NCBI GenBank assembly: GCA_963664675.2
Contig: CAXXLB010000002.1
Coordinates: forward strand, 434,001 to 498,000
From: JASGMR01 sp963664675
GTDB taxonomy: Bacteria; Thermotogota; Thermotogae; Petrotogales; Kosmotogaceae
DNA length: 64,000 bases
Direction of reading: 5' to 3'
The notes beneath the pieces are model-generated. The model saw only the letters and a program-made list of their open reading frames with translations, searched no databases and was not told the origin of the DNA. Shown piece after piece: positions 43,449 through 53,169 of the stretch (position 1 is the stretch's first letter; each line of letters opens with the position of its first letter). The translations under genes and the position numbers were made by a program.

Positions 43449-44807
43449 ATGTTTAGCGATAGCAGAATAAAAAATTTAAAGAAAATATCTGGAAAGGGTG
43501 ATTACGTTCTCTATTGGGTGCATGCTTCACCCAGAAGCAGTTACAATCCTGCACTGGAATTTTCTGTTGAAAAGTCTCTCGAACTGGGAATTCCCCTTTT
43601 AATAATTTTTATAATAGATGAGAATTACAAAGAAGCCAATATGAGGCATTATCGGTTTCTCCTGGAAGGACTGGAAGATTTCAGACGTGATCTGAATGAG
43701 AAGGATCTCGATTTGAAAATTTTCAGGGGGGATCCTGCAGCTATCATTCCGGGCCTTCAGAAGAGAGCCGCGGTTATAATAACGGATAAAAATTACGTCG
43801 GGCCGCAGAATGAGTGGATTGAGAAAATTTCAGAAAAGCTCGAATGTGGACTATTCATGGTTGAAACTAATATTTCCGTTCCCGTAAGAGAAATAACGGA
43901 TAAGGAAGAGTACAGCGCGGCAACTTTCCGAAAAAAATATTGGAAGAAGGCTCACGAATACCTCGATCATGAATATGACGATGAAAATATGAGATGCAGA
44001 GGTTTTTTTGAAAAGCTTGAAGGGGAAATGGAATTCGGTGAGATTGAAGACATTCTCGATCAACTTAATATTGTGGATGACATAGGTTCGTCAAAATTCA
44101 AAGGGGGTTATAAAAGAGCGAAAGAAGAACTCAACCTGTTTATAGAGGAAAAGCTTGAAAATTATCCAGAATACAGAAACGATCCCAATCTGGATTATTT
44201 ATCGAATATGAGTCCCTATTTACATTTCGGACAGATTTCTCCCTTGGAAATCGCAAGAGTTGTGGCTGAAAAAGGCACAAAAAATTTTGAAAGCTATCTC
44301 GAAGAACTGTTGATAAGAAGAGAACTGGCCATTAATTTCTGTTTTTATAACCCGAATTATGACAATTTCGAAGGATTACACAGTTGGTCGAAAAAAACTT
44401 TAAATGAACACAGAAATGATGAGAGGGAATATATATATTCATTTGAAGATTTTGAAAATTGCCGGACTCACGATATTTATTGGAATGCTGCACAGAAAGA
44501 GATGATTATAACCGGAAAAATGCATGGATATATGAGGATGTATTGGGGAAAGAAAATACTCGAATGGTCCGAAACACCGGAAAAGGGAATCGCAGTCGCC
44601 ATAAAGCTGAATAATAAATATGAACTTGACGGAAGAGATCCCAATGGATATGCCGGTGTGATGTGGTGTTTTGGAAAACATGACAGGGCCTGGAGTGAAA
44701 GAAGTGTTTTTGGTAAGATCAGATATATGAACAGCGCGGGATTGAAAAGGAAGTTCGATGCCGATGGTTACGTAGAAAAAATTATGAATTTACAGGAGAA
44801 TTTATGA
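43449..44807 (+). CDS. phr: Class II CPD photolyase
   Basis: A 452-residue deoxyribodipyrimidine photolyase that uses FAD and light to split cyclobutane pyrimidine dimers. The class II pattern is clear: YVLYWVHASPRSSYNPALEFS, RHYRFLLEGL near the N-terminus, and ELLIRRELAINFCFY, WNAAQKEMIITGKMHGYMRMYWGKKILEW and NNKYELDGRDPNGYAG in the FAD domain. The start is 1 base after the DUF1722 stop, and the stop overlaps the next gene (ATGA). A photolyase implies exposure to light at some stage of the life of the organism. Confidence 0.95.
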   Translation: MFSDSRIKNLKKISGKGDYVLYWVHASPRSSYNPALEFSVEKSLELGIPLLIIFIIDENYKEANMRHYRFLLEGLEDFRRDLNEKDLDLKIFRGDPAAIIPGLQKRAAVIITDKNYVGPQNEWIEKISEKLECGLFMVETNISVPVREITDKEEYSAATFRKKYWKKAHEYLDHEYDDENMRCRGFFEKLEGEMEFGEIEDILDQLNIVDDIGSSKFKGGYKRAKEELNLFIEEKLENYPEYRNDPNLDYLSNMSPYLHFGQISPLEIARVVAEKGTKNFESYLEELLIRRELAINFCFYNPNYDNFEGLHSWSKKTLNEHRNDEREYIYSFEDFENCRTHDIYWNAAQKEMIITGKMHGYMRMYWGKKILEWSETPEKGIAVAIKLNNKYELDGRDPNGYAGVMWCFGKHDRAWSERSVFGKIRYMNSAGLKRKFDADGYVEKIMNLQENL

Positions 44808-45349
44808 GACTGACTATATATTACTTGTTTGCTTATTTTTATGGATCGATACCCTATATTTATATATTCACTTATTTTTTGAGAAAGAAAAAGGTTTCCG
44901 GTGTGATCACGGAAGAAGTGAATATGGCGAATGCTTTTCATTACGGGGGACTGCCAGCGGGATTGTTCTCGGCCGCGGGCGAGGTATCTAAAATTGTCAT
45001 CCTTTTGATTTATGGAAGAATCTTAAAGCTTGAGAATTTTGCGATATATACCGCCTTGTTGATAGCGGTAATCGGAACTATGTACTCGGTTTTTTTAAAA
45101 TTCAAAGGCAGCAAAACCAAAATCACCGGCGAAACCGCTATTATTCTCACGAATCCTATAGCCGGCCTGATAATATTTGGGATTTGGGTAGCTGTTATCA
45201 CAACCACAAAAAAAGCAAAACTCGCTTCAATAATAACTACTCTATCGATCACTCCGATAATGTTTTTGTTGAAAACCAATCTGGAGATGTTTCTATTTTC
45301 GCTTACGATCACACTCCTTTTCCTTTTAAAAAGAGATGAAAAAAAATGA
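44804..45349 (+). CDS. Degenerate PlsY-like membrane protein
   Basis: A 181-residue membrane protein with about five helices and the PlsY (glycerol-3-phosphate acyltransferase) opening YFYGSIPYIYIFTYF. The key motifs are altered: where PlsY has a Ser-Gly-Asn...Asn...Arg loop there is EEVNMANAFHYGG, and where it has G-H-x-F-P...K-G-G-K-G there is GTMYSVFLKFKGSKTKITG, with the histidine lost. Acyltransferase activity is therefore doubtful. The start overlaps the photolyase stop by 4 bases. Confidence 0.6.
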   Translation: MRLTIYYLFAYFYGSIPYIYIFTYFLRKKKVSGVITEEVNMANAFHYGGLPAGLFSAAGEVSKIVILLIYGRILKLENFAIYTALLIAVIGTMYSVFLKFKGSKTKITGETAIILTNPIAGLIIFGIWVAVITTTKKAKLASIITTLSITPIMFLLKTNLEMFLFSLTITLLFLLKRDEKK

Positions 45350-45512
45350 TACGGATCGTTTGAAAATAAAAATATTATGAGTTTTATCGCATAAAGACTG
45401 GGAAATTTTCATTTATATGTATAAAAAAGCCAGAATATGTGAATTTTATAAGGTTATTCTAAGGAAAGGGGTTTATCATAGTTCCGAAAGAGGAAAGAAG
45501 GGGTTGATTCTA

Positions 45513-45806
45513 GTGGAGAAAAGGGAAAAAGTTAATCTGGATGAATTTTTAAATGACCTTGACAGAGTGCTGAAACTGTATAAAAAAGATGAGGAAAAAT
45601 TCTCTAAAGAATTGGATAAGGTTATAAGTTCGATATCTGACAATAAGGTCGAAGAAGACGACTTGATATACAAACTAGAAGAACTGGAACATTTTTTCAT
45701 GAAGAATCTTGTTTTGAATAATCTGGAAATAAATAAGATAAATAAGAAAGAGAAGAAATTGATAAAAGAGTTGAACAAAAAGATAATTGATATACCAATC
45801 GTTTAA
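45513..45806 (+). CDS. Small charged coiled-coil-like protein of unknown function
   Basis: About 97 residues, very rich in Lys, Glu and Asp (EKREKVNLDEFLNDLDRVLK onward) and predicted to be helical. No family recognised. GTG at 45513, about 9 nt after AGAAGGGG, is the most natural start; the frame stays open further upstream to 45417 but that part is of different composition. It is single and is followed by a terminator. Confidence 0.5.
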   Translation: MEKREKVNLDEFLNDLDRVLKLYKKDEEKFSKELDKVISSISDNKVEEDDLIYKLEELEHFFMKNLVLNNLEINKINKKEKKLIKELNKKIIDIPIV

Positions 45807-45876
45807 GCAGAAACTCATTGAAGAATACCTCCTGTAACACAATAGGAAAAAGAAAGATATTTTCATAACCCTCTCA

Positions 45877-45906
45877 AAACCATCCGTGAAAAGCGGGTGG
45901 TTTTTC
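45877..45906 (+). terminator. Intrinsic terminator
   Basis: AAACCATCCG pairs with CGGGTGGTTT (one T-G wobble, 7-nt loop), followed by TTTTTC. It probably ends the small gene at 45806. Confidence 0.75.
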
Positions 45907-46222
45907 TTATGTATATACAATTTTTCTGCATTTCAGAGATATTTTTTCAGAATCAAGAAAAAGCTTTTTATTAATTCAGCGAAAGTTTTATTACAATAGT
46001 ATGCTAATATATGTTTAATTCGGCGTTTTTTATCGGATGAAGAACCCGGTGATCCGTTTTGAAAATTCATAAAGATAAAATTTCTTAAAAAATTTGATAT
46101 TTTAAATATTATAATATCCAGCAATATTGAGATGAATATGTTGACTTAATAGAGAAAGAAAGTTTTCAAAATTATCCGGAAGATTTATAAATAAAAAATT
46201 TTAAATTAGTAGAGGTTTGTAT
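45907..46222. other. Noncoding AT-rich region
   Basis: About 316 bases with no credible gene. Nothing recognised beyond short A/T runs and an AGAGG ribosome site (46211-46215) for the next gene. Confidence 0.5.
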
Positions 46223-47470
46223 ATGATTGAATTGATAAAAAAATATCTAAAAAACAGTTTGATACCGGAATTTAATAAAGGGCCGGTTTTTTCATTTCCT
46301 TCGGATAAGAGGATTGGACTTTATATTCATTATGCATTCTGTAAGCACATCTGCATGTTCTGTCCATACCACAAAATACAATATGACGAATCGATCGTGA
46401 GGGAATATACGGATTGTGTCATAAAAGAGTTCGAGTTGCATAATTTAAAAAGCTTCACTTCTCTTTACATTGGAGGCGGTACTCCTTCGAATGATAAATA
46501 TTTCCTGGAAAGAATCCTCTCTTTTTTCAAAGATTTTATAAAAAATGAAATTTCACTTGAAATTCATCCACTCGATGCCACTTCCGATAATATAGAATTT
46601 TATAAATCGAACGGAATCAATTTCGTGAGTCTGGGAGTACAGAGTTTTGACGATGAATTTTTGCAGTTTATAGGCAGAAATCACAGCGGTCTGGATAACG
46701 AGATTGCACTTGAAAACATAATGAACGCTAAGTTTAATTTCGTCGATGTTGATTTGATTTTTAAACCGGAAAAATCATTTGAAAATTTAAAAAAAGATTT
46801 CACGAGTGCCGCAAAGTATTCTCCCGAACAAATTTCTGTTTATCCTTTAATGAGGTTTTCTTACACGGGGCTGGGTAAAACAAAAAATATTCCTTCCAGG
46901 GAAAAGGAATATTTCAGAAAACTTGATAAAGTTGCTTCCGATCTCGGATATGAAAGAGATACCCTTTGGACGTACACTCTGAAGAACAAAATGGGAAGAT
47001 TTTCCTCTGTTGGAAGGGAATTTTATCTGGGTCTGGGAATGAGTTCTTCCTCGTTTTCCGGAAATGTTTTCAGTACCAATACCTTTTCATATGAAAAATA
47101 CAGGGAATATGTTTTTAAAGAAAATATACCGGTGGATTCGGTTTATTTTTTTGACGATTACCAGGGCGCTCTTTTTTATTCATTCTGGGCATTGTACAAT
47201 AGGGAGCTGGAAATGAAAAATATTAAAAAGTTTTTTCCCGGTGGGTACAATAAGATTTTGACCGTTATGAAATTCCTTAAATCATTGAAGTATTTGAAAG
47301 GCTCCGGTGACAGGTACTATGCGACGGATAAGGGACTCGAAATGCTTCTTGAATTGGAGGAATGGTTAACCTATGAGTTCATTGATCCTTTGTGGAGCCG
47401 CCTGAGAGCGTCCGCTAAAAAAAGTCAGTTGGGAGAAATTTCGAGCCCAACTGATAACGAGGTATATTAG
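46223..47470 (+). CDS. HemW-like radical SAM protein
   Basis: A 415-residue radical SAM protein of the coproporphyrinogen-III-oxidase-like family. The cluster motif C-K-H-I-C-M-F-C follows GLYIHYAF, and LYIGGGTPS and SLGVQSFDDEFLQFIGRNHS are the usual HemW-type segments. True HemW proteins act as heme chaperones and few of this family are real oxidases. No heme gene is near. ATG 46223 lies 7 nt after AGAGG; an earlier TTG is less likely. Confidence 0.85.
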   Translation: MIELIKKYLKNSLIPEFNKGPVFSFPSDKRIGLYIHYAFCKHICMFCPYHKIQYDESIVREYTDCVIKEFELHNLKSFTSLYIGGGTPSNDKYFLERILSFFKDFIKNEISLEIHPLDATSDNIEFYKSNGINFVSLGVQSFDDEFLQFIGRNHSGLDNEIALENIMNAKFNFVDVDLIFKPEKSFENLKKDFTSAAKYSPEQISVYPLMRFSYTGLGKTKNIPSREKEYFRKLDKVASDLGYERDTLWTYTLKNKMGRFSSVGREFYLGLGMSSSSFSGNVFSTNTFSYEKYREYVFKENIPVDSVYFFDDYQGALFYSFWALYNRELEMKNIKKFFPGGYNKILTVMKFLKSLKYLKGSGDRYYATDKGLEMLLELEEWLTYEFIDPLWSRLRASAKKSQLGEISSPTDNEVY

Positions 47471-47940
47471 GAAAAAACTGTCAATAGGATTCTATCAAAT
47501 ATTTAATCCATTAAGTTAAGTAAATTGAAAAGTTAGTTTTCAGTATTTATATCAACTCCCCCGTCATTGTTTATTTCTTTGTAGAATGATGGGATACTGA
47601 ACAGCGAATTGTATAAGGCAAAGGATATTTTGCCGGACTTCGTGTTGTTATTTTTTGCTTCTTTATTTTTATTCGGTGGCAAATAATCAAATATATGAAT
47701 ATACATTTGAAGAATAGAAAAATTCAAAGAAATATTTGTTGGATTATTTGCAATACAACAAAAAATATAATTGTTGAGAAAAATATTTCGAATATTATAA
47801 AATAAAAATACTTAAAAATCAAAAATAACAATAATTTTTACTATAAATAGAAAAATGTTTATAAAATTTTATTTTAAACTTGAAATATTCAATTTATATA
47901 TGTATAATATTAAGAGATTGATTTAGGGGGATTAGATTAT
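47471..47940. other. Noncoding AT-rich region upstream of MFS gene
   Basis: 470 bases without a supported gene. Very AT-rich between 47740 and 47920. A GGGGGA ribosome site (47928-47933) serves the next gene. A short minus-strand frame at 47533-47727 has no ribosome site and is not called. Confidence 0.5.
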
Positions 47941-49236
47941 ATGAAAGAATACCAAAAAAATTTTTTACTGTTATCAGCAGGAAGGATAGTTTCTTTAATT
48001 GGAAGTGGTATACAGGCTCTTGCTCTCTCTCTATACATTTTGGACCTGACCGGTTCCGGAACGATGATGGGAACATTTTTAGTTGTCACCCTTTTGCCCA
48101 AAGTTCTTTTCGGACCCTTCGGCGGTATTCTTGGAGATAGATTCAACAGAAAAAATATAATGGTTCTGATGGATTTCGGAAGAGGTGCCGTGATATTTCT
48201 GCTTGCATATGTAGCTTTTAATGGAGCGCTCACTCTTGCGATGATATATATTTCACAGATATTTATATCTGTTATGGATGTTGTTTTTGATCCTTCGACA
48301 AATGCCATGCTGCCCGATATTGTACCTGAAGAAAAACTGACAAAGAGCAATTCAGTGCTCGGGGCACTGAACGCGTTGAGTTATATAATCGGACCCGCAC
48401 TTGGTGGAATTCTATATCCCCTTGGAATAAAGGTGGTTTTTATCATCAACGCTTCTTCCTTCGTTATTTCCGCGGTGAGTGAAATGTTTATAAAATATTC
48501 TCAGACGACGGAAAAGAAAAAGATGTCCGCCAAGCAAATTTTTGGAGATCTGAAAGATGGGATCACCTTTTTCAAAAATAATAAAAACATTCTCAAGATT
48601 TTACTCTTCGCCATGACAACTAATTTTATTTTTAATCCTGTATTAACCGTTGTGCTTCCCTTTTTCGCGAGGGAGACAGTGGGCTTCTCCAGTTTTCAAT
48701 ACGGTCTCATGGAATCATCCTGGGTTGTTGGTGTACTGATCGGAAACATTGTGATAGCGATTTTCCTGACACAAAAGAGTGGAGGGAAATTGTTCAAAAT
48801 GGGTTTAATATTTGAAATGATTTTATTTGGAGTTTTCAGTCTCGTTATCTTTCCTTACTTCGTCAAATTGTTCGGAGGAGCCTCGTGGCTATACCTGGGT
48901 GTCATATCGGGAATATTTATAATAGTCGGCTTTTCCAACAGTTTTGTGAACACCCCGCTCAGCGTATTTTTTCAAAAAGCGGCCCCGACGGAGATAAGGT
49001 CGAGAGTGTTATCGGTAATAGCGGTATTATCTCAACTCATAGTTCCGCTTGGAACGGCTATATACGGATTTCTCCTGGATAGTTTTTCACCACATTTGCT
49101 GACGGTGGTTTCTTTTTCGATTGGTATGGTGGTTATCGTAGTATTTCTTGCGAAGGGTCTGTTTAAAACCATGGATGAAAAGGTTAACGTGAAAGCGGTT
49201 CCAGAAAATCTTCAGGAAACCGAAGCGGAAACATAA
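47941..49236 (+). CDS. MFS transporter (MFS_3/macrolide-efflux type)
   Basis: A 431-residue permease with about twelve membrane helices. The MFS loop 2-3 motif is present as FGGILGDRFNRKNIMVLMDFGRG, and the domain between helices 4 and 5 has DPSTNAMLPDIVPEEKLTKSNS, typical of the MFS_3 enterobactin/macrolide exporter group. A drug or secondary metabolite efflux role is likely. No regulator gene lies beside it. Confidence 0.88.
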   Translation: MKEYQKNFLLLSAGRIVSLIGSGIQALALSLYILDLTGSGTMMGTFLVVTLLPKVLFGPFGGILGDRFNRKNIMVLMDFGRGAVIFLLAYVAFNGALTLAMIYISQIFISVMDVVFDPSTNAMLPDIVPEEKLTKSNSVLGALNALSYIIGPALGGILYPLGIKVVFIINASSFVISAVSEMFIKYSQTTEKKKMSAKQIFGDLKDGITFFKNNKNILKILLFAMTTNFIFNPVLTVVLPFFARETVGFSSFQYGLMESSWVVGVLIGNIVIAIFLTQKSGGKLFKMGLIFEMILFGVFSLVIFPYFVKLFGGASWLYLGVISGIFIIVGFSNSFVNTPLSVFFQKAAPTEIRSRVLSVIAVLSQLIVPLGTAIYGFLLDSFSPHLLTVVSFSIGMVVIVVFLAKGLFKTMDEKVNVKAVPENLQETEAET

Positions 49237-49380
49237 TCGCAGTTATCCGCCTTTCTCAGGAATCTAAATTATCGAAATTAATGGAGTGATCTGAGTAACG
49301 TTTAAAGTTTGAAAAAAAATGATGCTACTGGTTTGATATAATTGTTGTATGGAAAGATTTTCTATGTATGCGAAAGGAAT

Positions 49381-49406
49381 CCGCCATAAAAGATGGTGGT
49401 TTTTTC
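49381..49406 (+). terminator. Intrinsic terminator upstream of the GNAT fusion gene
   Basis: CCGCCAT (49381-49387) and ATGGTGG (49393-49399) with a 5-nt loop, followed by seven T. It lies 145 bases after the MFS stop and only about 45 bases after a TATAAT (near 49336), so it could end either the MFS transcript or a short separate RNA. Confidence 0.75.
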
Positions 49407-49471
49407 CTTTTGTAAGGGATAGCAGTGCTTCTTTATGCAAATGAGCAGGGTATGTTTTATTTGGAGGTATT

Positions 49472-52400
49472 ATGGAAAAGGTAAAGATTGTATCGTATGA
49501 GAAAAAGTATAATGATGGGATTGCCGACTGCATGATTGAAAGTTCCGATTATTGGGGAGGATCCATAACATTCAGAACTTCCGGAGAAGTGGATGGCTGG
49601 ATTAAAACTATGGATTACGAGGAAATATTTCTGGCACTTCTGGAAGATAGAGTGATCGGGATCTGTACTCTCGAGAAATTCTGGGCTGACAGAAATGTTC
49701 TTTACGTGGGATTTCTGAATGTAACTCCGGAATTTCATGGTATGAAGATAGGGAAAAAACTTTTGCTGAGGGCCCTGGAAAAATCCATTGAGCTGAAAAA
49801 ACCGGAACTGGACCTCTACACATGGGCAGGTAATACAAAAGCGGTTCCCCTTTATAAAAAGTGCGGGTTTTTTTGGGAAAAAAGAGATAAAAATATCAGA
49901 TTGATAAACTATATTCCGTTTATAATGAATAACGAACTTTTGAAAAATTATCTGGCGGATTTTCACTGGTATGAGGATTACAAAAGAGAAATCGTTCTGG
50001 AACCCGATGGCCGTCCGGAAGGGGACTTCGAGTTTTATGATTATATATGGGAAAAAGATGATAAAAAATTCATTCTTTCTTTCGAGGTGAAAGGGCACGG
50101 CCTTACGAAAATTGATTGTGAAGATTTCATGATAAAAATGGAATTGAAAGAAAAGAGGGCGATAGTCGGGAAAGAATCGAAGGTCTTATTTAAGATTGTG
50201 AATAAGAGCGATAAGCCATTGAATGTTGAAATAAAAGGGAAGGATGACGAAGTTGTAAAATTCGGTTTTTCTGAAAGCGTGGAGATAGAAAACGAAAAAA
50301 TCATAGAAGCGGAATTTGAAGTCATGAGTTCCTTTGAAGTAAGAAATGATACCAAAAGAATCCCCGGTGTTTGTGCCGGATTAAAGATAAACGGAAAAGA
50401 AATAGAATTCAGAAAGGGGATTTATCCACTCAATCCACTTAAAATTGATTTGATTACGAAGAGTGAAGAGGCGTATGAAAACAGTTATCAGAAAATATTT
50501 CTTGAAGTTGAAAATAATCTGAGCTATAAAACGTCATTTCATGTGGATCTTCCGGAAATACCGAATTTTCAGTCCGATCAGAAATCACTGGAAATAGATC
50601 TGGATGGTTTCGGGAGAAAGAGCATTCAGATTACCGGTTTTTTGAAAAATTCCGCAGTGATCGATGGCTGTTTGAGTTATCATGAAAAGGGCTATCCGGG
50701 AGAAATATTCGAAGAGAAAATTTCCGGAGGGTTTTCAACACATGGGAATACCTTCCTGGAAGAAAACCGCGGGAATAGGTCCATCGGGCTTCACGCAGGC
50801 AGATTTGAAGCGAGATATTTCAGCCGGAGGAATCAGGTTGGATTGACAAAAGATGGAGTTTTTCTGGATTTCGAACCCGCTTTTTATCCTCCCAAAATAG
50901 GTAACCCTTATTCCAGGGAGTTGGAACTTTTGAAGCCGCTCAGTGTTGAGTGTTTCTCTGAGAAAGGTGAAGAATGTATTCAGATGGAATATGTATCACA
51001 TGAGTATGAATCACTCAAAATTAAGAACAGGGTGTATCTCAGTAGGGACGGACTGGCTAAAAGGAAAATAATTCTTGAGAACACTTCAAAGGAAGTGGAG
51101 TTCGAAGATCTATGGGTAGCCGATCCCTTTTACCACGCAGAACAGAATTCGTATATTCCCTATAAAAATGGAATAATGTGTGTCAGATCCGATACGGATA
51201 CTTTCCAGATAAATTATGAAAATTTGACTGAAAACTGGATGTTTTCAAAAGGGAAGAATTGCGATGTGGGAATATGCTGGGATGAGAACCTGAAAATTGA
51301 ATTGAACGGATTTTTATTCAATCTTCACCACAGAGCCGGAAATCTGAAGCCCGGTGAAAAATGGGAATCCCCTTTCATTTACATTTCTGTTGAAGGATAC
51401 GATATGAAGTCTTTCAGAAAATTTGCATTGAAAAATTCAGATCCGGATACACTTCGCGTATTCGATGAAACCGAACTCGTTATAAATGATGGAAACCCTG
51501 TTTTAAAAGAAAATTTTGACGTTTACATCAGAAATGAATTGGTCGGCGATTTTGACGGGAATGCTGGAATCGGCTCGAAAAAACATTGCTTTGATGAAAT
51601 TCAAATCAAAGCTCCGGAAAAGAAAAATATAAAATTGCTGAAAAGGGGAAAACTCGATATTATAAAGGAAAAACTCAATAACGGGAATTTTAAAATCCAT
51701 AAAAAAATGATATATCCGGTTGTGGGCACCGGAGAAGTGGAGTACAGTGAATTTTCCGATGGAATAAAAGTCGTGAACAACGGAAAGATCGAAATGAAGG
51801 CTTCTGAAAAATTTCCAAACACGCTGTATTCCATCAAATATAATGGTTTTGAATGGCTTGAAAACTCCTATCCGGAGGCAGGTCCATTTTCATGGTGGAA
51901 TCCGTGGACGGGAGGAATTGCGAATTCTTCCAGCGATCTGGAACAGACGAATTTTATGAAAGAGCCGTTTAAAGTTGAGTATTCGGAGAAGAAGGATAAT
52001 TTTGGCAATGTCTGGAAAGGATTATCTTTGATCACCGGGTTTAAGGAAAGTGAAAAATACAGGGGACTGGAAGTCAGGCAGAATTTTTTGTTGCTTCCGG
52101 GCGTAGAGTTGTTGAGTGTCAATACAGAATTATTCAACGATACAGGAAAACTTTTGGACGGATACAGAAACATTACATGTGCTTTTTTACACCTGGAAGA
52201 AAAATTTAAGAGCAGCTGGTTCAAAGTGGAGTATGATGATTGCTCGAGAAAATATATAACCGGGAGCAGAGAGAATGTGATAGATATGGCAGACAAGATA
52301 ACCGTCGGTTCAGATGAAAGAAAAGATAGAATAAATATATTTTCGGCGGACAAAAAGCCGGGTTTAGTTGGATATTCAAATATTTTGACGCTCTTCGTTG

Positions 52401-52525
52401 AGTTTGAGCAGCGGGTGACCATCGAATCCGGTCAGAGAAAAGCTCTCCCGCCGGTTTTCTTTGCCTTTTCAAAAAAGGATATAAAGAAGAAACTTTTTTC
52501 AGAAATTTTGAAAATCAGATTTTAA
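49472..52525 (+). CDS. GNAT acetyltransferase fused to a large beta-rich domain, unknown function
   Basis: A 1017-residue protein. Residues 1-150 form a GNAT domain: FLNVTPEFHGMKIGKKLLLRALEKS (about 81-110) is the acetyl-CoA binding region and KAVPLYKKCGFFWEKR the typical late motif. The remaining 850 residues are beta-rich: an Ig-like middle (about 200-420) and a C-terminal part with WWNPWTGGI and repeated beta strands that looks like a galactose-mutarotase/glycoside-hydrolase sandwich. This domain label is tentative. No signal peptide, so it is cytoplasmic. GGAGGTATT precedes the ATG. Its neighbours do not reveal a substrate. Confidence 0.75.
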   Translation: MEKVKIVSYEKKYNDGIADCMIESSDYWGGSITFRTSGEVDGWIKTMDYEEIFLALLEDRVIGICTLEKFWADRNVLYVGFLNVTPEFHGMKIGKKLLLRALEKSIELKKPELDLYTWAGNTKAVPLYKKCGFFWEKRDKNIRLINYIPFIMNNELLKNYLADFHWYEDYKREIVLEPDGRPEGDFEFYDYIWEKDDKKFILSFEVKGHGLTKIDCEDFMIKMELKEKRAIVGKESKVLFKIVNKSDKPLNVEIKGKDDEVVKFGFSESVEIENEKIIEAEFEVMSSFEVRNDTKRIPGVCAGLKINGKEIEFRKGIYPLNPLKIDLITKSEEAYENSYQKIFLEVENNLSYKTSFHVDLPEIPNFQSDQKSLEIDLDGFGRKSIQITGFLKNSAVIDGCLSYHEKGYPGEIFEEKISGGFSTHGNTFLEENRGNRSIGLHAGRFEARYFSRRNQVGLTKDGVFLDFEPAFYPPKIGNPYSRELELLKPLSVECFSEKGEECIQMEYVSHEYESLKIKNRVYLSRDGLAKRKIILENTSKEVEFEDLWVADPFYHAEQNSYIPYKNGIMCVRSDTDTFQINYENLTENWMFSKGKNCDVGICWDENLKIELNGFLFNLHHRAGNLKPGEKWESPFIYISVEGYDMKSFRKFALKNSDPDTLRVFDETELVINDGNPVLKENFDVYIRNELVGDFDGNAGIGSKKHCFDEIQIKAPEKKNIKLLKRGKLDIIKEKLNNGNFKIHKKMIYPVVGTGEVEYSEFSDGIKVVNNGKIEMKASEKFPNTLYSIKYNGFEWLENSYPEAGPFSWWNPWTGGIANSSSDLEQTNFMKEPFKVEYSEKKDNFGNVWKGLSLITGFKESEKYRGLEVRQNFLLLPGVELLSVNTELFNDTGKLLDGYRNITCAFLHLEEKFKSSWFKVEYDDCSRKYITGSRENVIDMADKITVGSDERKDRINIFSADKKPGLVGYSNILTLFVEFEQRVTIESGQRKALPPVFFAFSKKDIKKKLFSEILKIRF

Positions 52526-52530
52526 TCAAC

Positions 52531-53169
52531 TCAGGCTTCTTTTCTGTATCTACAGGTTGGAAAGTTGCTGCAGATATAATAATCACCGAAATCCCCCTCT
52601 TTGTAAATGAGTTTCGCTCCGCAAAGGGGGCATTTTTCTGTTTTTGGGACCTCTTTTTTCTTTTTGAATAATTTTGAAAGAGAAGAACCGTTGCTGAATG
52701 ATTTATAAGATTCGAAAAGTTGAATTAAATAGCTAAATTTTAAGTCGCTGAGGACCTCATCTTTGAATTCTTCAATATATTCGATCAGAGAATTTTCATT
52801 TATTACTTTTGCATTGATGGTATCAACCATCAGCTTAGTTTTGTTGGGGAAGAGTATTATGGAATGAAAATTTTGGGGATCTATTTCCGAGATATCTCTG
52901 TATAACCTTTTTATCCTGTCGAAATTTCCCGGAAGGGGAGATTTGAATTTCAGAATGCCCCTGTTTTTTGTATAAACCTTCCATTCTATATCCTTTTCTC
53001 CGCCATATATAGTGCCGATATGTTCAACAATTTTGATTACGAAAACACCGAAACGGGAAATAATGACATAGTCGAGAAACATATTCTTGTCCGGGCCGCC
53101 TAAATGTATCTTTTTGTAGTATCTGTATTTGTTTTTATTAAGCTTTTTTAATGTTTTTTCCAAATTCAT
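52531..53169 (-). CDS. NERD-domain protein with C-terminal topoisomerase-type zinc ribbon
   Basis: A 212-residue protein. Residues about 20-130 resemble a NERD (nuclease-related) domain with LDYVIISRFGVFVIKI, and the last 35 residues are a zinc finger of the topoisomerase I type (CPLCGAKLIYKEGDFGDYYICSNFPTCRYR, four cysteines). Such pairings are probably nucleic-acid-processing proteins; activity is not known. The ATG follows GGAAGG. It converges on the GNAT fusion gene with 5 bases between the stops. Confidence 0.82.
   Translation of the reverse strand: MNLEKTLKKLNKNKYRYYKKIHLGGPDKNMFLDYVIISRFGVFVIKIVEHIGTIYGGEKDIEWKVYTKNRGILKFKSPLPGNFDRIKRLYRDISEIDPQNFHSIILFPNKTKLMVDTINAKVINENSLIEYIEEFKDEVLSDLKFSYLIQLFESYKSFSNGSSLSKLFKKKKEVPKTEKCPLCGAKLIYKEGDFGDYYICSNFPTCRYRKEA

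Noticed and set aside
51868..52472. Minus-strand frames opposite the C-terminal part of the GNAT fusion
   Set aside because: Ser/Phe-rich shadow frames; the plus strand is one continuous 1017-codon gene.
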